From Streptomyces sp. S.PB5 (GTDB taxonomy: Bacteria > Actinomycetota > Actinomycetes > Streptomycetales > Streptomycetaceae): DNA of 64,000 bases. The position numbers and the translations under genes are program-made. The notes beneath the pieces are model-generated. The model saw only the letters and a program-made list of their open reading frames with translations. It had not been told where the DNA came from and did not search any database. The stretch covers positions 248,001 to 312,000 of the forward strand of contig NZ_JAQMWP010000011.1 in the NCBI RefSeq assembly GCF_030403745.1, read 5' to 3'. Positions 25,246 to 34,341 of this stretch are shown piece by piece. The first letter of the stretch is position 1; each line of letters opens with the position of its first letter.

Positions 25246-25795
25246 CCCGGCCATGACGCGGACCGAGGCACTGAGCCGGGAGTTCCGCCGCTCGCGGATG
25301 TTCCACCAGCTCGTTCCGATGGAGTCAGGCATCGGCTGGCCAGTGCCCGTGCCGGTCGTGCAGGACGGCGCGCCCCGCGTCTACGCGCGACTGCCGCTGT
25401 TCGTCCTGCGTCCCGATCCCTCCGGCGGCGCCGATCTCTTCCCGCCCTTCGCCACGGCGACGTTCGACTGGTCGACGAGGCGGCTGGTGGAATACACGGA
25501 CCTGCGGTTCAAAGAGCCGTACCGCTCCCGCGCGGAGTGGTCACACCCCATCGGCCGCTTCCCGCACCCTGCTGTGGACGGCCTGACCACCTCCGCGTAC
25601 CGGGACCTCCGCAGCGATCTGTTCAGCCGCTACGACGAGCTGTTCGACGAGCTCGCGCGCGGACGGCAGCCCGGCGACGGATGGTCCGAGCGGTTCGACC
25701 GTCTGCTGGAGCAGTTGCTGGAACCGGGCTTGGTCCCCTACTACCGGCAGCTCGCCCCGAAGTTCCTCCACCGGCATCTGCCCGAAGAAAGGTGA
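25226..25795 (+). CDS. Uncharacterised protein between GrpE-like and dynamin-like genes
   Basis: 189 residues, no signal peptide or membrane segment, family not recognised. Aromatic-rich stretches (RMFHQLVPMESGIGWPVPVPV, FATATFDWSTRRLVEYTDLRF) suggest a small beta-rich fold. The C-terminal half (about 110-189) is helical (YRDLRSDLFSRYDELFDELARG). ATG 25226 overlaps the GrpE-like gene by 20 bases; ATG 25253 is an alternative starting just after that gene's stop. The next dynamin-like gene begins 6 bases after its end, so all three are one transcript. Probably an adaptor or regulator of the module. Confidence 0.7.
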   Translation: MTTTHADPAMTRTEALSREFRRSRMFHQLVPMESGIGWPVPVPVVQDGAPRVYARLPLFVLRPDPSGGADLFPPFATATFDWSTRRLVEYTDLRFKEPYRSRAEWSHPIGRFPHPAVDGLTTSAYRDLRSDLFSRYDELFDELARGRQPGDGWSERFDRLLEQLLEPGLVPYYRQLAPKFLHRHLPEER

Positions 25796-25801
25796 ACGCT
25801 C

Positions 25802-28024
25802 ATGCCGGACAACGCCTTCAGCCGCCTGCGCTCGGACATCCTCGGCGTCTTCCCGAAACTCACCGAGCAGCTCGGCGCGGAGCTCGGCCCACGGCAGCAG
25901 GAGGTGCTCGACCAGTCGAAGGCCCGGCTGGAGCAGGGCACCTGCCACGTCGTGGTCGTCGGTGAGTTCAAGCGCGGCAAATCCACCCTGCTCAACGCCC
26001 TCGTGGAACGGCCTGGGCTGTTTCCCGTGGACGTCGACGTGGCGACGTGCGTGGTGTCCACTCTCGGCTGGGGTCCCCGTGAGCGGGCCGTGGTCCACTT
26101 CGAACCGCTGCCGGGCGAATCCGCCGCGAACCCGGTGGAGGTCGGTACGGACCGTCTGCCGGAGTTCGTCACCGAGCAGGGCAATCCGCGCAATCACAAG
26201 CGTGTCCGGCTGCTGGAGCTCCAGGCACCGGCGCCTCAACTGGAGAGCGGGCTGGTACTCGCCGACACACCGGGCGTCGGCAGCAGCAACCCCGCACACA
26301 CCACCGCCACCAACGCCTTCCTGCAGAGAGCGGATGGACTGATCTTCGTCTGCGATGCCATCGAACCGCTCGCGACGTACGAACTCGACTTCCTGAGCCA
26401 GGCGCTGACGATGTGCGAGGTGGTGATCACCGTGGTCACGAAGACCGACAAGGTCCGGGATCCCGCCCCGGTGATCGCCGGCGCCCGCGAGAAGATCGCT
26501 GCACGCACCGGCCGCCCGGTCGACGACCTGGTGGTCGTCCCGGTCTCCGCCTTCCGCAAGCTCAAGTGGCTCCGCGGCCGCGACGACGACCAACTGCTCG
26601 CCGACTCCGGTTTCCCGGAACTGGACCAGGCGCTGTGGGAAGGGCTGGCCACCACGTGCGGCGGCGTCCAGCTTCGCCGGGCGCTCGACGCACTGGCCGA
26701 TGCCGTGACCACGGCGGGCTCTCCCGTGGTCAACGAGCTGGCGGCCCTGGAATCGGACGAGTCGTTACGGCGCATCCGACAGGAGGTGAGCGAAACCGCC
26801 GAGCGGATGAAGCGATTGTCGGCGGGCAGCGCCGAGTGGCGTACGGACCTGCGCCAGCGCTTCGACCGGGACACCCGGCCCGCGCGGACGGCGCTCCAGA
26901 ACGCCTTCAGCGCGACGTTGCGCGGCTATCAGGAGAAGGTCACCGCGGGCGCCGACCCGGGCGGGGACGAGCTGGTCGGCCAGGTGGCCTCCGAGATGCT
27001 CCAAGCCCTGAACACGGCCAACGACCAGTTGGCCGCGAGTGCCGCCTCGCTCATGGAGGAGTTCGCGCGGCGCACCAGCTTGACCCTCACCTCACCCGAC
27101 GTCCCCAAACCGCCCTTCACGCCTGCCATCTCGGTCCCCACGGTTCCCCTCAACGTGCGTCCGGCGCGCTTCTGGGACATGTTCCGGGCGAGCTGGGCCA
27201 CAGGGATGGCGGGCGCGGGCGCGGGTGGCACCGTCGCCCTCGTGGAACCGTTCAGCGGGCTCGCGCTGGCGATGGGCATGGGCACGATGGGCTTCGTGCA
27301 CGGGGTCCGCAACCACCGCAAGGATCTCCACGAGCGTGCCGAGAAGGAACGGAACGCCCGGATGCTCCAGCTGGTCACCCAGGAGATCGCCGAGAGCCGC
27401 AGGCTCGCCACCGAGTCCTTCAACCAGGCCCACATGGACGTCGCCCAGGCTCTGATCGGAGAACTGAACACCCAGCTGGCGGCTCAGCAGGAGTCGCTGG
27501 CCGAGTCCAGCCGCAGGCTCCAGGAGGCGACCGGAAAGACCAAGGCCGACCTGGCCACGCGGCGCGGCGAGTTGCTGGCGCGGCAGCAGACCTACCGCGC
27601 CACGCAGGGTGAACTGGACCGGCTGCGCGCCCGGGTGGAGCGGCTGACCGAGGCACCGTCCAGGCGGCCGGTCCGACCACGCGCAGGGGCCGGCGTGCCG
27701 GCCGCCACGACACCGACCCGGGCTGCTTCTGCGACGGCGACTGCGACTGCGAAGAACGCGGCCGCGGACATCGCCCTGGGCGTCGCCGCAGAAGCCGCGA
27801 TGGGCACGGCTTTCGCTCATGCCGGCCAGGACCCCACAGTGAAGGACGTCACGGCCGGCGACGGGGCCGAGGGCACCCCGGACCCCATGGCTGCCGGCTT
27901 CGAGGGCTCGGCCGAGGCCGTTGCCCTGTCTGCCGACCCTGAGGGCCTGGAGGCCGCCTCCGGCACCGCGTCGGCTCAGGATCTCGGCACCGCCTTCGAT
28001 CCCGACCAGTTCGACGCACCGTGA
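25802..28024 (+). CDS. Dynamin-like GTPase with coiled coil and hydrophobic segment (3 of 3)
   Basis: 740 residues. All GTPase motifs are clear: P-loop GEFKRGKS 54-61, G3 DTPG 155-158, G4 TKTD 213-216. A Gly/Ala-rich hydrophobic patch around 460-490 (TGMAGAGAGGTVALVEPFSG) may be a membrane paddle, as in bacterial dynamin-like proteins. A long coiled coil follows at about 495-610, with many Gln/Glu/Arg, then an Ala/Thr-rich disordered tail. The RBS GAAAGG precedes ATG 25802. The stop overlaps the GTG of the Hsp70-like gene (GTGA), a strict coupling of GTPase to chaperone-type ATPase. Of the three GTPases this one looks the most conventional. Confidence 0.88.
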   Translation: MPDNAFSRLRSDILGVFPKLTEQLGAELGPRQQEVLDQSKARLEQGTCHVVVVGEFKRGKSTLLNALVERPGLFPVDVDVATCVVSTLGWGPRERAVVHFEPLPGESAANPVEVGTDRLPEFVTEQGNPRNHKRVRLLELQAPAPQLESGLVLADTPGVGSSNPAHTTATNAFLQRADGLIFVCDAIEPLATYELDFLSQALTMCEVVITVVTKTDKVRDPAPVIAGAREKIAARTGRPVDDLVVVPVSAFRKLKWLRGRDDDQLLADSGFPELDQALWEGLATTCGGVQLRRALDALADAVTTAGSPVVNELAALESDESLRRIRQEVSETAERMKRLSAGSAEWRTDLRQRFDRDTRPARTALQNAFSATLRGYQEKVTAGADPGGDELVGQVASEMLQALNTANDQLAASAASLMEEFARRTSLTLTSPDVPKPPFTPAISVPTVPLNVRPARFWDMFRASWATGMAGAGAGGTVALVEPFSGLALAMGMGTMGFVHGVRNHRKDLHERAEKERNARMLQLVTQEIAESRRLATESFNQAHMDVAQALIGELNTQLAAQQESLAESSRRLQEATGKTKADLATRRGELLARQQTYRATQGELDRLRARVERLTEAPSRRPVRPRAGAGVPAATTPTRAASATATATAKNAAADIALGVAAEAAMGTAFAHAGQDPTVKDVTAGDGAEGTPDPMAAGFEGSAEAVALSADPEGLEAASGTASAQDLGTAFDPDQFDAP

Positions 28025-29331
28025 CCCGCGGCAGCGACCCGGCAGGACCGGTCTACGGGATCGACTTCGGCACCTGGACGTCCGCCGCGGTCGTCCTGCG
28101 CCGGGGCCATCCGCCGCTGCCGGTGCGCGATCCCGTGAGCCCCTACGGAGCCACCTCCGTGCGCAGCGCCGTCTGCGTGCTGCCGGACGGATCGGTTGTG
28201 GTGGGCCAGGCCGCGCAGAACTCACGCCTGCAGCGCCCGGACCGGTTCCGTGCCGAGTTCAAGCGGGAGTTCGGCGAGCCGTCCCCGCTTCAGCTCGGTG
28301 AGCGCAGATACACCGCGGCACAGTTGACGGCGAAAGTGCTCGGCTTTCTGGTGGAACAGGCGGGCTCCGCGGTGAACGCCGCCCCCTCCCGCGTGGTGAT
28401 CACCGTACCGGCCACCTGGGAGGGCAACCGGCGTGAGCTGATGCTGAGCGCGGCCGAGGCGGCCGGGCTGCCGCGGGAGATCGTCGAGGTGCACACCGAA
28501 CCGGTGGCCGCCATCGTCTACGCCCTTCAGGACCATGGCATGGACCGTGACCGCACGATCCTCGTGTACGACCTGGGCGGCGGCACCTTCGACCTGGCCG
28601 TGGCCCAGGGGACCAAGGAGGGCTTCACCGTTCTCGGTTCGCCGGGCGGCCTCTCCGACGTGGGCGGGCTCGCCATCGACGAGGCCGTACTGGGGTTGAT
28701 CAGGGAGCGCTGCCCGGACACCGTGGACGCCCTGCGCCGAAGTGCCGCCGGTTCCGACGATCCCACAGCGCTGCGGCGGGCGATCCTGCTGGCCGAGGCC
28801 TGCACCATGTTCAAGCAGCAGCTTTCCGTGTCTTCCGAACACTCCGACCTGCTGACCATGCTGGACCCGCCGATCGAGGTCACACTGACCCGCACCGACC
28901 TGCGGGAAGCCATCCGGCCGCTGCTCTCGGAGACCGTCGAGGAGTGCGAACGGGTGCTCCGGGCGCACCGGCTCGACTGGAATGACATCGACCTGATCGT
29001 CCCTGTCGGCGGCAGCTCCCGGCTCCCCATGGTCGCCGATCTGCTGTACGAGCGCTCGGGCCGGACGGTCCTCAACGTGGCCGAACCGGAACTCGCCGTG
29101 GCGGTCGGCGCGGCCTGGCTGGCCAGGGGCATCGCCCCACAACAGGTGGCCACAGCCCCACCGGATCCGAGGTCCGCGTCGCCGTCCATCACGGACTCCC
29201 CGCCCACCCCGAAGAGTTCTGCGCCCTTGCCCCCTCCCCCGTCACACCTGCCCCACAAGGTCGCGGCGCTGCTGAGGGCGGGACTGAGCGACCGCATGGT
29301 GAGAGAGGCCGTACGACATGTCAGGCACTGA
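28021..29331 (+). CDS. Hsp70-like ATPase with nucleotide domain only
   Basis: 436 residues. Phosphate-1 YGIDFGTWTSAAVVL is near residue 12, connect-1 VITVPATWEGNRRELM near 122, phosphate-2 VYDLGGGTFDLAVA near 182 and adenosine motif VPVGGSSRLPMVADLL near 325. After about residue 370 only a Pro/Ser-rich linker and a short helix remain. The DnaK substrate-binding domain and lid are thus missing, which makes it a switch or scaffold rather than a classical foldase. The canonical FGTTNS reads FGTWTS. It is coupled to the 740-residue dynamin-like gene upstream and overlaps the YbjN-like gene by 14 bases; the GrpE-like protein is its likely partner. Confidence 0.88.
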   Translation: MTRGSDPAGPVYGIDFGTWTSAAVVLRRGHPPLPVRDPVSPYGATSVRSAVCVLPDGSVVVGQAAQNSRLQRPDRFRAEFKREFGEPSPLQLGERRYTAAQLTAKVLGFLVEQAGSAVNAAPSRVVITVPATWEGNRRELMLSAAEAAGLPREIVEVHTEPVAAIVYALQDHGMDRDRTILVYDLGGGTFDLAVAQGTKEGFTVLGSPGGLSDVGGLAIDEAVLGLIRERCPDTVDALRRSAAGSDDPTALRRAILLAEACTMFKQQLSVSSEHSDLLTMLDPPIEVTLTRTDLREAIRPLLSETVEECERVLRAHRLDWNDIDLIVPVGGSSRLPMVADLLYERSGRTVLNVAEPELAVAVGAAWLARGIAPQQVATAPPDPRSASPSITDSPPTPKSSAPLPPPPSHLPHKVAALLRAGLSDRMVREAVRHVRH

Positions 29332-29779
29332 CCTCCCTGTCACGGAACCGCTTGAACTGGCCGTTCACTGGCGGAAGTTGGTCAACGACTGGGTGCGGCT
29401 CCAGCGCCGTACCTACGAGGCCGATGCCTCTTCGGTCGGCCTGGAGTTCGACCACCCCGAGGCCGAGCGGAAGATCCAGCTCGCCTTCACCACGACCGAC
29501 AACGGCATGCTGCTCATCATGGCCACCGACGACCGGTACCTGAAGGAGGAACAGCTGGCGGTGGCGGCCGCCGCGGCGAACGCCTGGAACATCGAGCAGC
29601 TCGCCCCCACACTCTCCATCTGCAATCTCGACGCGGAGCAGCCTCCGTATCTGGTGGGTTTCCACACCCTCCCGCTCGCCTGCCGAGTCACTCAGAGCAC
29701 GTTCAGGACCATGGCCGACCAATGGCTCACGGCCTCCCGGAGCCTGTTCACCTGGTGCCACCGGGAGTGCCGACTCTGA
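29318..29779 (+). CDS. YbjN-like small protein
   Basis: 153 residues, no signal or membrane segment. VGLEFDHPEAERKIQLAFTT, then LAVAAAAANAWNIEQLAPTL, then FRTMADQWLTASRSLFTWCH follow the alternating strand/helix pattern of YbjN / type III secretion chaperone-like domains. These are often small binding modules that accompany larger effectors. It starts inside the end of the Hsp70-like gene and is followed 28 bases later by the CHAT gene, so it may be a chaperone or inhibitor for that protease. The family call rests on pattern only. Confidence 0.6.
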   Translation: MSGTDLPVTEPLELAVHWRKLVNDWVRLQRRTYEADASSVGLEFDHPEAERKIQLAFTTTDNGMLLIMATDDRYLKEEQLAVAAAAANAWNIEQLAPTLSICNLDAEQPPYLVGFHTLPLACRVTQSTFRTMADQWLTASRSLFTWCHRECRL

Positions 29780-29807
29780 GACCGGATTCCTCACCGAGGG
29801 GGAGCGC

Positions 29808-31300
29808 ATGCCAGGCATGGAGGACTATTTCACGTTGCGCGCACAGGCTGACGCCACGCCGAGTGACGACGAAGTACGGGGGCACGCGGCGCAGAGGGCA
29901 CGAGAAGCAGTGCAATGGTGCCGCGACCATCTCGGCGCCGAAGCCCCAGAGCCGGCGACTGCCCTGGTCAGGCAAGCCGGAGCGGAGTTCCGGGCGGGCT
30001 GGATACTCGACATCGACGGCAGGACCGACTGGGCGTTCGTGTTCAGCGCGGAGGAGGCGTTGAAGATCCGCCGGTCGGCCTTCGTGGAGATCGTCCGGCT
30101 GCCCGGCCGGGGCGGGCGGTACTGCGCACTCGTCATCACTTCCACACAGGTCACCGCCCTCGATCTCGGTTCCTCCCAGGACATCGACGCGTTGACCTGG
30201 GAGGCACGGATCGTACTGGAGGGGCTTGGGCGTGCGACATCCTTCCGGGACGTCCTGCCTCCGGGGCGCCGCAACGTCGACTCACAGGCCCCGCTCCTGC
30301 TGTCGAGACGTCTCCTCGAACCCCTCAGGAGCTGTCTGCGAGAATCGTCGCGGGCGATGGTCGTCCTGGACGGGCCGTTGCTGCACCTCCCCTCGGCGCA
30401 CTGCCGACAGGCATCGGTTCCCGCCCTTGGCTGGCCGATGTTCCTATCGTGCACATGACCGGGATGGACGATCCCGGTCAGCTGCAGCAGCGAACCGCGC
30501 CATCGGCGCCCGGTCGCGACGTGATCGTCACCGCACCCGATTTCGATCTGCTCAGCGGACAACGCCTGGGCCGGGGGCGGTTGTTCGGAGCACTCCGAGG
30601 GGCTGGAGGCGAAGCGGACAGCATCGCCCCGCATCTGCCGGGCGCGCTGTTGCTCATGGGTGGTGACGCCGTGAAGGCGCGGGTGCGTGCCGAGCGCTCA
30701 CCCCGCGTCCTGCACATAGCGACCCACGGATACGCCCTCGTCCCACCGGACGAGGACGACCCCGCCATGGACGCCATGGCCGCGCAGTTCCTCCAGGAGG
30801 GGCAGTATTCCGAGACGAGGTTCAGTCAGCTGCGCGCGCACCCCGGTCTCCGCAGCGGGTTGGCGCTCGCCGGCGCCAACACCTGGCTGTGCCACGACGA
30901 CCCGGGCGTCGAGGCGGAGACCGGCCTGCTCACCACAGCCGACATTGCCGGATTCGATCTCGGCGGCACCGACCTCGTCGTGCTTTCCGCCTGCGACACC
31001 GGTCTGGGCGCCATAGGCGATCCGCAGGGCCATGCGAGCCTGCGGGCCGCGTTCCTCCGGTCGGGAGCCCGACCCGCCATAGGGAGCCTGTGGAAGGTAC
31101 CCGACGACGACACACACATGCTGTTGAGACGGTTCTACGCCGCCCTGGCCGTCGGCTCCGGGAAGGCCGAAGCGCTGCGCCGGGCTCGGCTCGCGATGCA
31201 GCGGGCCGGTGCCGATCCCGCGTCCTGGGGCGCTTTCGTCTGCTACGGCGATCCCGGGCCGCTACGCCCTCTGCCGGCGCGGAGTCAGCACGATGACTAG
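29808..31300 (+). pseudogene. CHAT-domain (caspase-like) protease, interrupted by a one-base frameshift
   Basis: Two overlapping frames encode one protein of about 497 residues. Frame one (from ATG 29808, after GAGGGGGAG) gives about 195 residues up to GPLLHLP. The CHAT domain continues in another frame from GALPTGIGSRPWLADV. Adding one C to the four-C run at 30389-30392 joins them as LLHLPLGALP, the expected CHAT sequence. The catalytic His in VLHIATHGY and Cys in VVLSACDTGLG are intact in the second part. CHAT proteases (separase/caspase clan) act in bacterial cell-death systems. It is either inactivated, phase-variable at the C run, or a sequencing undercall. The stop overlaps the convergent caspase gene's stop in CTAG. 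Confidence 0.8.
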
Positions 31301-33819
31301 ATCCGGTCCACCTCGACGACCTCGAACACGAGCGACATGTCCTGTGCCCTGATCTGGCCTTGAGCCGGATGCCGTCCGATCCCGTCGGCTGCTCCGAAGC
31401 GCTGATGCGGAAGCAGCGTCGTCCGGTACACCCCGATGCTCGATCCGCGAGCCTGGTCGATGAGCCGGGCGGCCGTGCGGACAAGGACCGCGACAGCTGC
31501 CGCGGACCCGGCGACGAGTGCGGCGGTGGGTTCGGCGACCGCCAGGGCACTCAGCGTCGACAGGGCGGTGGACACCTCCTCGCTTGCCGTCTCGGCCGTC
31601 ATCAGTTCGGCGAGGTCGACATCGGGCGAGTCGTCCCGGGCCACCCACACCGCCATGTCCAGGAACCGGTCGACCGGCCCCTCGTACACCAGCACATCGT
31701 CGAAGGGCAGTCGGTCGCCGTCCTTGATCCGGTCGAAGCGCAGCGTGGCAGTCCGGTAGGGGTCGGCGCCGTCGGCCGCGGAGGCCGTGAGCACCATGGT
31801 GTCGATGCGTACGCGTGAGCGCAGGAAGGCGCGGTTGCTGTGCACGGTCACCTCCTTGAGCCGCACCGCCACCCTGCCGGGCGCGTCGACGCCGCGTGGG
31901 GTGACCAGGCGGAACGAGGCATCGGGGCGCTCGTCGACCTCGAACACCGGCTCGTCCTCCACCGGCCTCTCCACGGAATGGAGCAGGAAGTCGAACCGCT
32001 CCACGCGCCACCGCACACCGTTGTTCCGCCGCCCTGGCGCAGGCACGTCGCGGCGGCCGGTGTCCAGTTCGGCGACCAGTCGCTCGAGTCCGTCGGTGGC
32101 GGGAAGGCCGCGCGAGGCACCGGATGTGCCCAGCCGCCCGATCCGGTCCACGGGCCGGTCCGCGACGACCAGCACGAAGCTCTCCTCCCGGGCTCGTCCG
32201 CGGGGCACCTCTTCCGGCCACACAAGAGGCATGCCCTCTTCCAGCCACTGCGGACCCAGTGCGTACTCCTCCCCGGGAGCCAGCGTCACGCCGCTGGGAT
32301 CCGCCGTGGTCAGCGTGGACACGCCACCGAGCACACCGACGTCGAAGACGGTGACGTACCTGTTCTCGGCCGCCCGGTTCGTGAGACGGAGAATGAGCAG
32401 ATCGCCGATGAACAGGTGCTCGCCCGGCGTAAGTTCCTCCTCCTCTCCCCCGGGCAGCCGCCGCAGACAGGTCACCTCCACGTCGGGCTGCAGCGCGTCG
32501 GCATCCACGCCCGACGGCAGCCGTCGTACCGATTCACCGACGGCGAGCGTCCGTACCGCATGGACCGCGGTCTCGGCTGACAGCGGTCCGACCGACAGGG
32601 CCTGACCGACAGCGTCGGTCACATGCGCCTCGGGGTGCTCCCCGTCCGTCAGCCGCACGGTCGCCAACGCACCGTCCGTGCTCTCCGTGGGCCGGACCCG
32701 GGCGACGTTCCAGAGATCGGCCGCGATCGCGTCACGGCCGCGATGGCCGACGGGCAATACCGCCACCGGAAGTCGGCCGAGCGCCACGTCCACCGGCCAG
32801 GCGGACACCCTCGGCGGCAGATCCGCGGCGCGCTGCGCACCACCCTTCAGCGCCAGTACGGCGTCGCCTGCCCGGACTCGCTCCACGACCGCTTCCGCCA
32901 GCCGGATCTCGGTGCCCGGTTCGAACAGCTCGTAGCGGTCTCCGACAGCCACACCGAGAACCGCGGCACGGGGCAGAACGGCGACCCCCTCGCGAACGCG
33001 GACCGGCAGCACTCCATGGCCGTCACGCTCACTCAGCGAAAACAACAGCCGGTCTGCGGGCCCTTCGACATCCGGCCGCTGCGGCAACGCGTCGACCGGA
33101 ATCGAGGTCCGTACCGTCTCCAGCACGTCCAGCCAGGTGAGCGCGCCGACGTCGGCCTCGGTGAGCAGCCGCACCAGGGCCGAGGTGAGGACACCGTGCC
33201 GTCGGCCGAGCCGCATGTCATCGACCTCGTACGCGCTCTGGTCGGGTGCGCAGGCGACCACCCGCACCGCATACGGGTTCGCCTCCCCTCCGCGGGGCCG
33301 GTCGGCCCGCGCCTCGCGCCAGCGCCGGACCAGGTCGTCCTCCGGGAACGCCAACTGGTCCTCGGCCTTCGGCAGGGCAGTGCCGGACCGGGACATCCGG
33401 GCGGCGTGGCAGCAGTCCAGGATCACGGTCACGTTCCTGGACCGGTCGGTCAACTGCATTTGCAGCTGCGTCAGTTCCTCGGCCAGCACGCAACGAGCAC
33501 GGCGCCCGGAGCGGTCGTCGCAGTCCGTCGGCACGATGTACTGCAGCCACGTCGGCAGCGTCCGGTCCTGTACCGCGAGGGGGTTTCGCAGGCGGCCGCC
33601 GTGACCGGAGTAGTAGACGACGGCCGTGTCGTCCGGGCCGGTGTCTTCGACCAACCCCCTGTAGTGGGAGACGATCGCGTCGGTGGTGGCGTCTCGACCG
33701 GTGGCCGAGAGGACGGTGAAGCCGAACCCGGTCAGCGCCTCGCGCATCACCTCGACATCGGCGTGCACACCCCTCAGCCCACGTGTTTGACTTCCGATCA
33801 GGAGAGCTCGCCGCATCAC
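31297..33819 (-). CDS. Caspase-family (peptidase C14) protease with long C-terminal region
   Basis: 840 residues. The N-terminal caspase-hemoglobinase domain (about 1-260) has the dyad His73 in YYSGHGGR and Cys137 in VILDCCHAARM. The S1-pocket region is followed by APDQSAYEVDD and HGVLTSALVRLL, as in metacaspase-like bacterial C14 proteins. The remaining 580 residues hold beta-rich segments (GDRYELFEPGTEIRLAE, TPGEHLFIGDLLILRLTN), an unusual size for a stand-alone caspase and probably a sensing or autoinhibitory part. Near residue 760 an Ala/Val-rich stretch (ALVAGSAAAVAVLVRTAARL) could be membrane-seeking. It is transcribed against the CHAT gene, and the two stops share CTAG. ATG 33819 is the chosen start. 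Confidence 0.88.
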   Translation of the reverse strand: MMRRALLIGSQTRGLRGVHADVEVMREALTGFGFTVLSATGRDATTDAIVSHYRGLVEDTGPDDTAVVYYSGHGGRLRNPLAVQDRTLPTWLQYIVPTDCDDRSGRRARCVLAEELTQLQMQLTDRSRNVTVILDCCHAARMSRSGTALPKAEDQLAFPEDDLVRRWREARADRPRGGEANPYAVRVVACAPDQSAYEVDDMRLGRRHGVLTSALVRLLTEADVGALTWLDVLETVRTSIPVDALPQRPDVEGPADRLLFSLSERDGHGVLPVRVREGVAVLPRAAVLGVAVGDRYELFEPGTEIRLAEAVVERVRAGDAVLALKGGAQRAADLPPRVSAWPVDVALGRLPVAVLPVGHRGRDAIAADLWNVARVRPTESTDGALATVRLTDGEHPEAHVTDAVGQALSVGPLSAETAVHAVRTLAVGESVRRLPSGVDADALQPDVEVTCLRRLPGGEEEELTPGEHLFIGDLLILRLTNRAAENRYVTVFDVGVLGGVSTLTTADPSGVTLAPGEEYALGPQWLEEGMPLVWPEEVPRGRAREESFVLVVADRPVDRIGRLGTSGASRGLPATDGLERLVAELDTGRRDVPAPGRRNNGVRWRVERFDFLLHSVERPVEDEPVFEVDERPDASFRLVTPRGVDAPGRVAVRLKEVTVHSNRAFLRSRVRIDTMVLTASAADGADPYRTATLRFDRIKDGDRLPFDDVLVYEGPVDRFLDMAVWVARDDSPDVDLAELMTAETASEEVSTALSTLSALAVAEPTAALVAGSAAAVAVLVRTAARLIDQARGSSIGVYRTTLLPHQRFGAADGIGRHPAQGQIRAQDMSLVFEVVEVDRI

Positions 33820-33922
33820 AGACCCCCGGGTCGCGGATTCCAGGCCGGAGAAGAAGACGTACCACGACTACGGCTCCCGGCCGACGGCAATGCCTCCCTC
33901 CGCTTGACCGGCCCCTCCAGCG

Positions 33923-34264
33923 GTGTGCCGAGGCGCTTGCCAGACAGGGCTGGGCAGCCGGCATCTCAGCGAAGGACTGCTCGGTCTGCGTCGCGCGTTC
34001 GTCCAAGCCGGGGCGCGCACGCTGGTGACGAGCCTGTGGCAGATGTCCGACGCCGAGACGGAGACGCTGATGACCGACTTCTACCGCCGGGTCAGGGCCG
34101 GCGAGGGCAGGGCCGCAGCGCTGCGCAACGCCCAACTGGCCCTGAAGGAACGTCAGTCTCACCCGTACCGCTGGGGGGCCTTCGTCGGTCAGGGCGACCC
34201 CGGCGGCCTGGCCGGGCTGTCTCCTGGAACACCGCCATCCGACGAGATGGGCCAATTACCTTAA
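33923..34264 (+). pseudogene. C-terminal remnant of a CHAT-domain protein
   Basis: About 85 residues from GLLGLRRAFVQAGARTLVTSLWQMSDAET to the WGAFVGQGDP end match the last third of a CHAT domain; compare the intact neighbours' RAAFLRSGARPAIGSLWKV and WGAFVCYGDP. The His and Cys that would catalyse are missing, as is the rest of the gene. It is most likely the stump of a further protease lost by deletion. The 5' boundary is vague; no open frame upstream (33820-33920) shows CHAT similarity. Confidence 0.7.
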
Positions 34265-34284
34265 TTGCCAAGCGTATTGGGCAA
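34253..34284. promoter_or_regulatory. A+T-rich palindrome pair before the TPR-CHAT gene
   Basis: CAATTA at 34253-34258 and TAATTG at 34262-34267 form an inverted repeat with a 3-base spacer. Overlapping it, TTGCCAA (34265-34271) and TTGGGCAA (34277-34284) form a second, imperfect one. The patch is strikingly A+T-rich for this genome and ends 57 bases before the ATG, so an operator or promoter is likely. Confidence 0.5.
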
Positions 34285-34341
34285 CCTCCCGGTCCGCACG
34301 CCGGAGCGCCCTCCGGGAGGTGGACGTCAGGAGCTGACAAG

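Noticed and set aside
32623..34341. In-frame extension of the TPR-CHAT gene to 1716 residues
   Set aside because: The extra N-terminus is antisense to the caspase gene and the CHAT stump, has shadow composition, and ATG 34342 has a good ribosome site.
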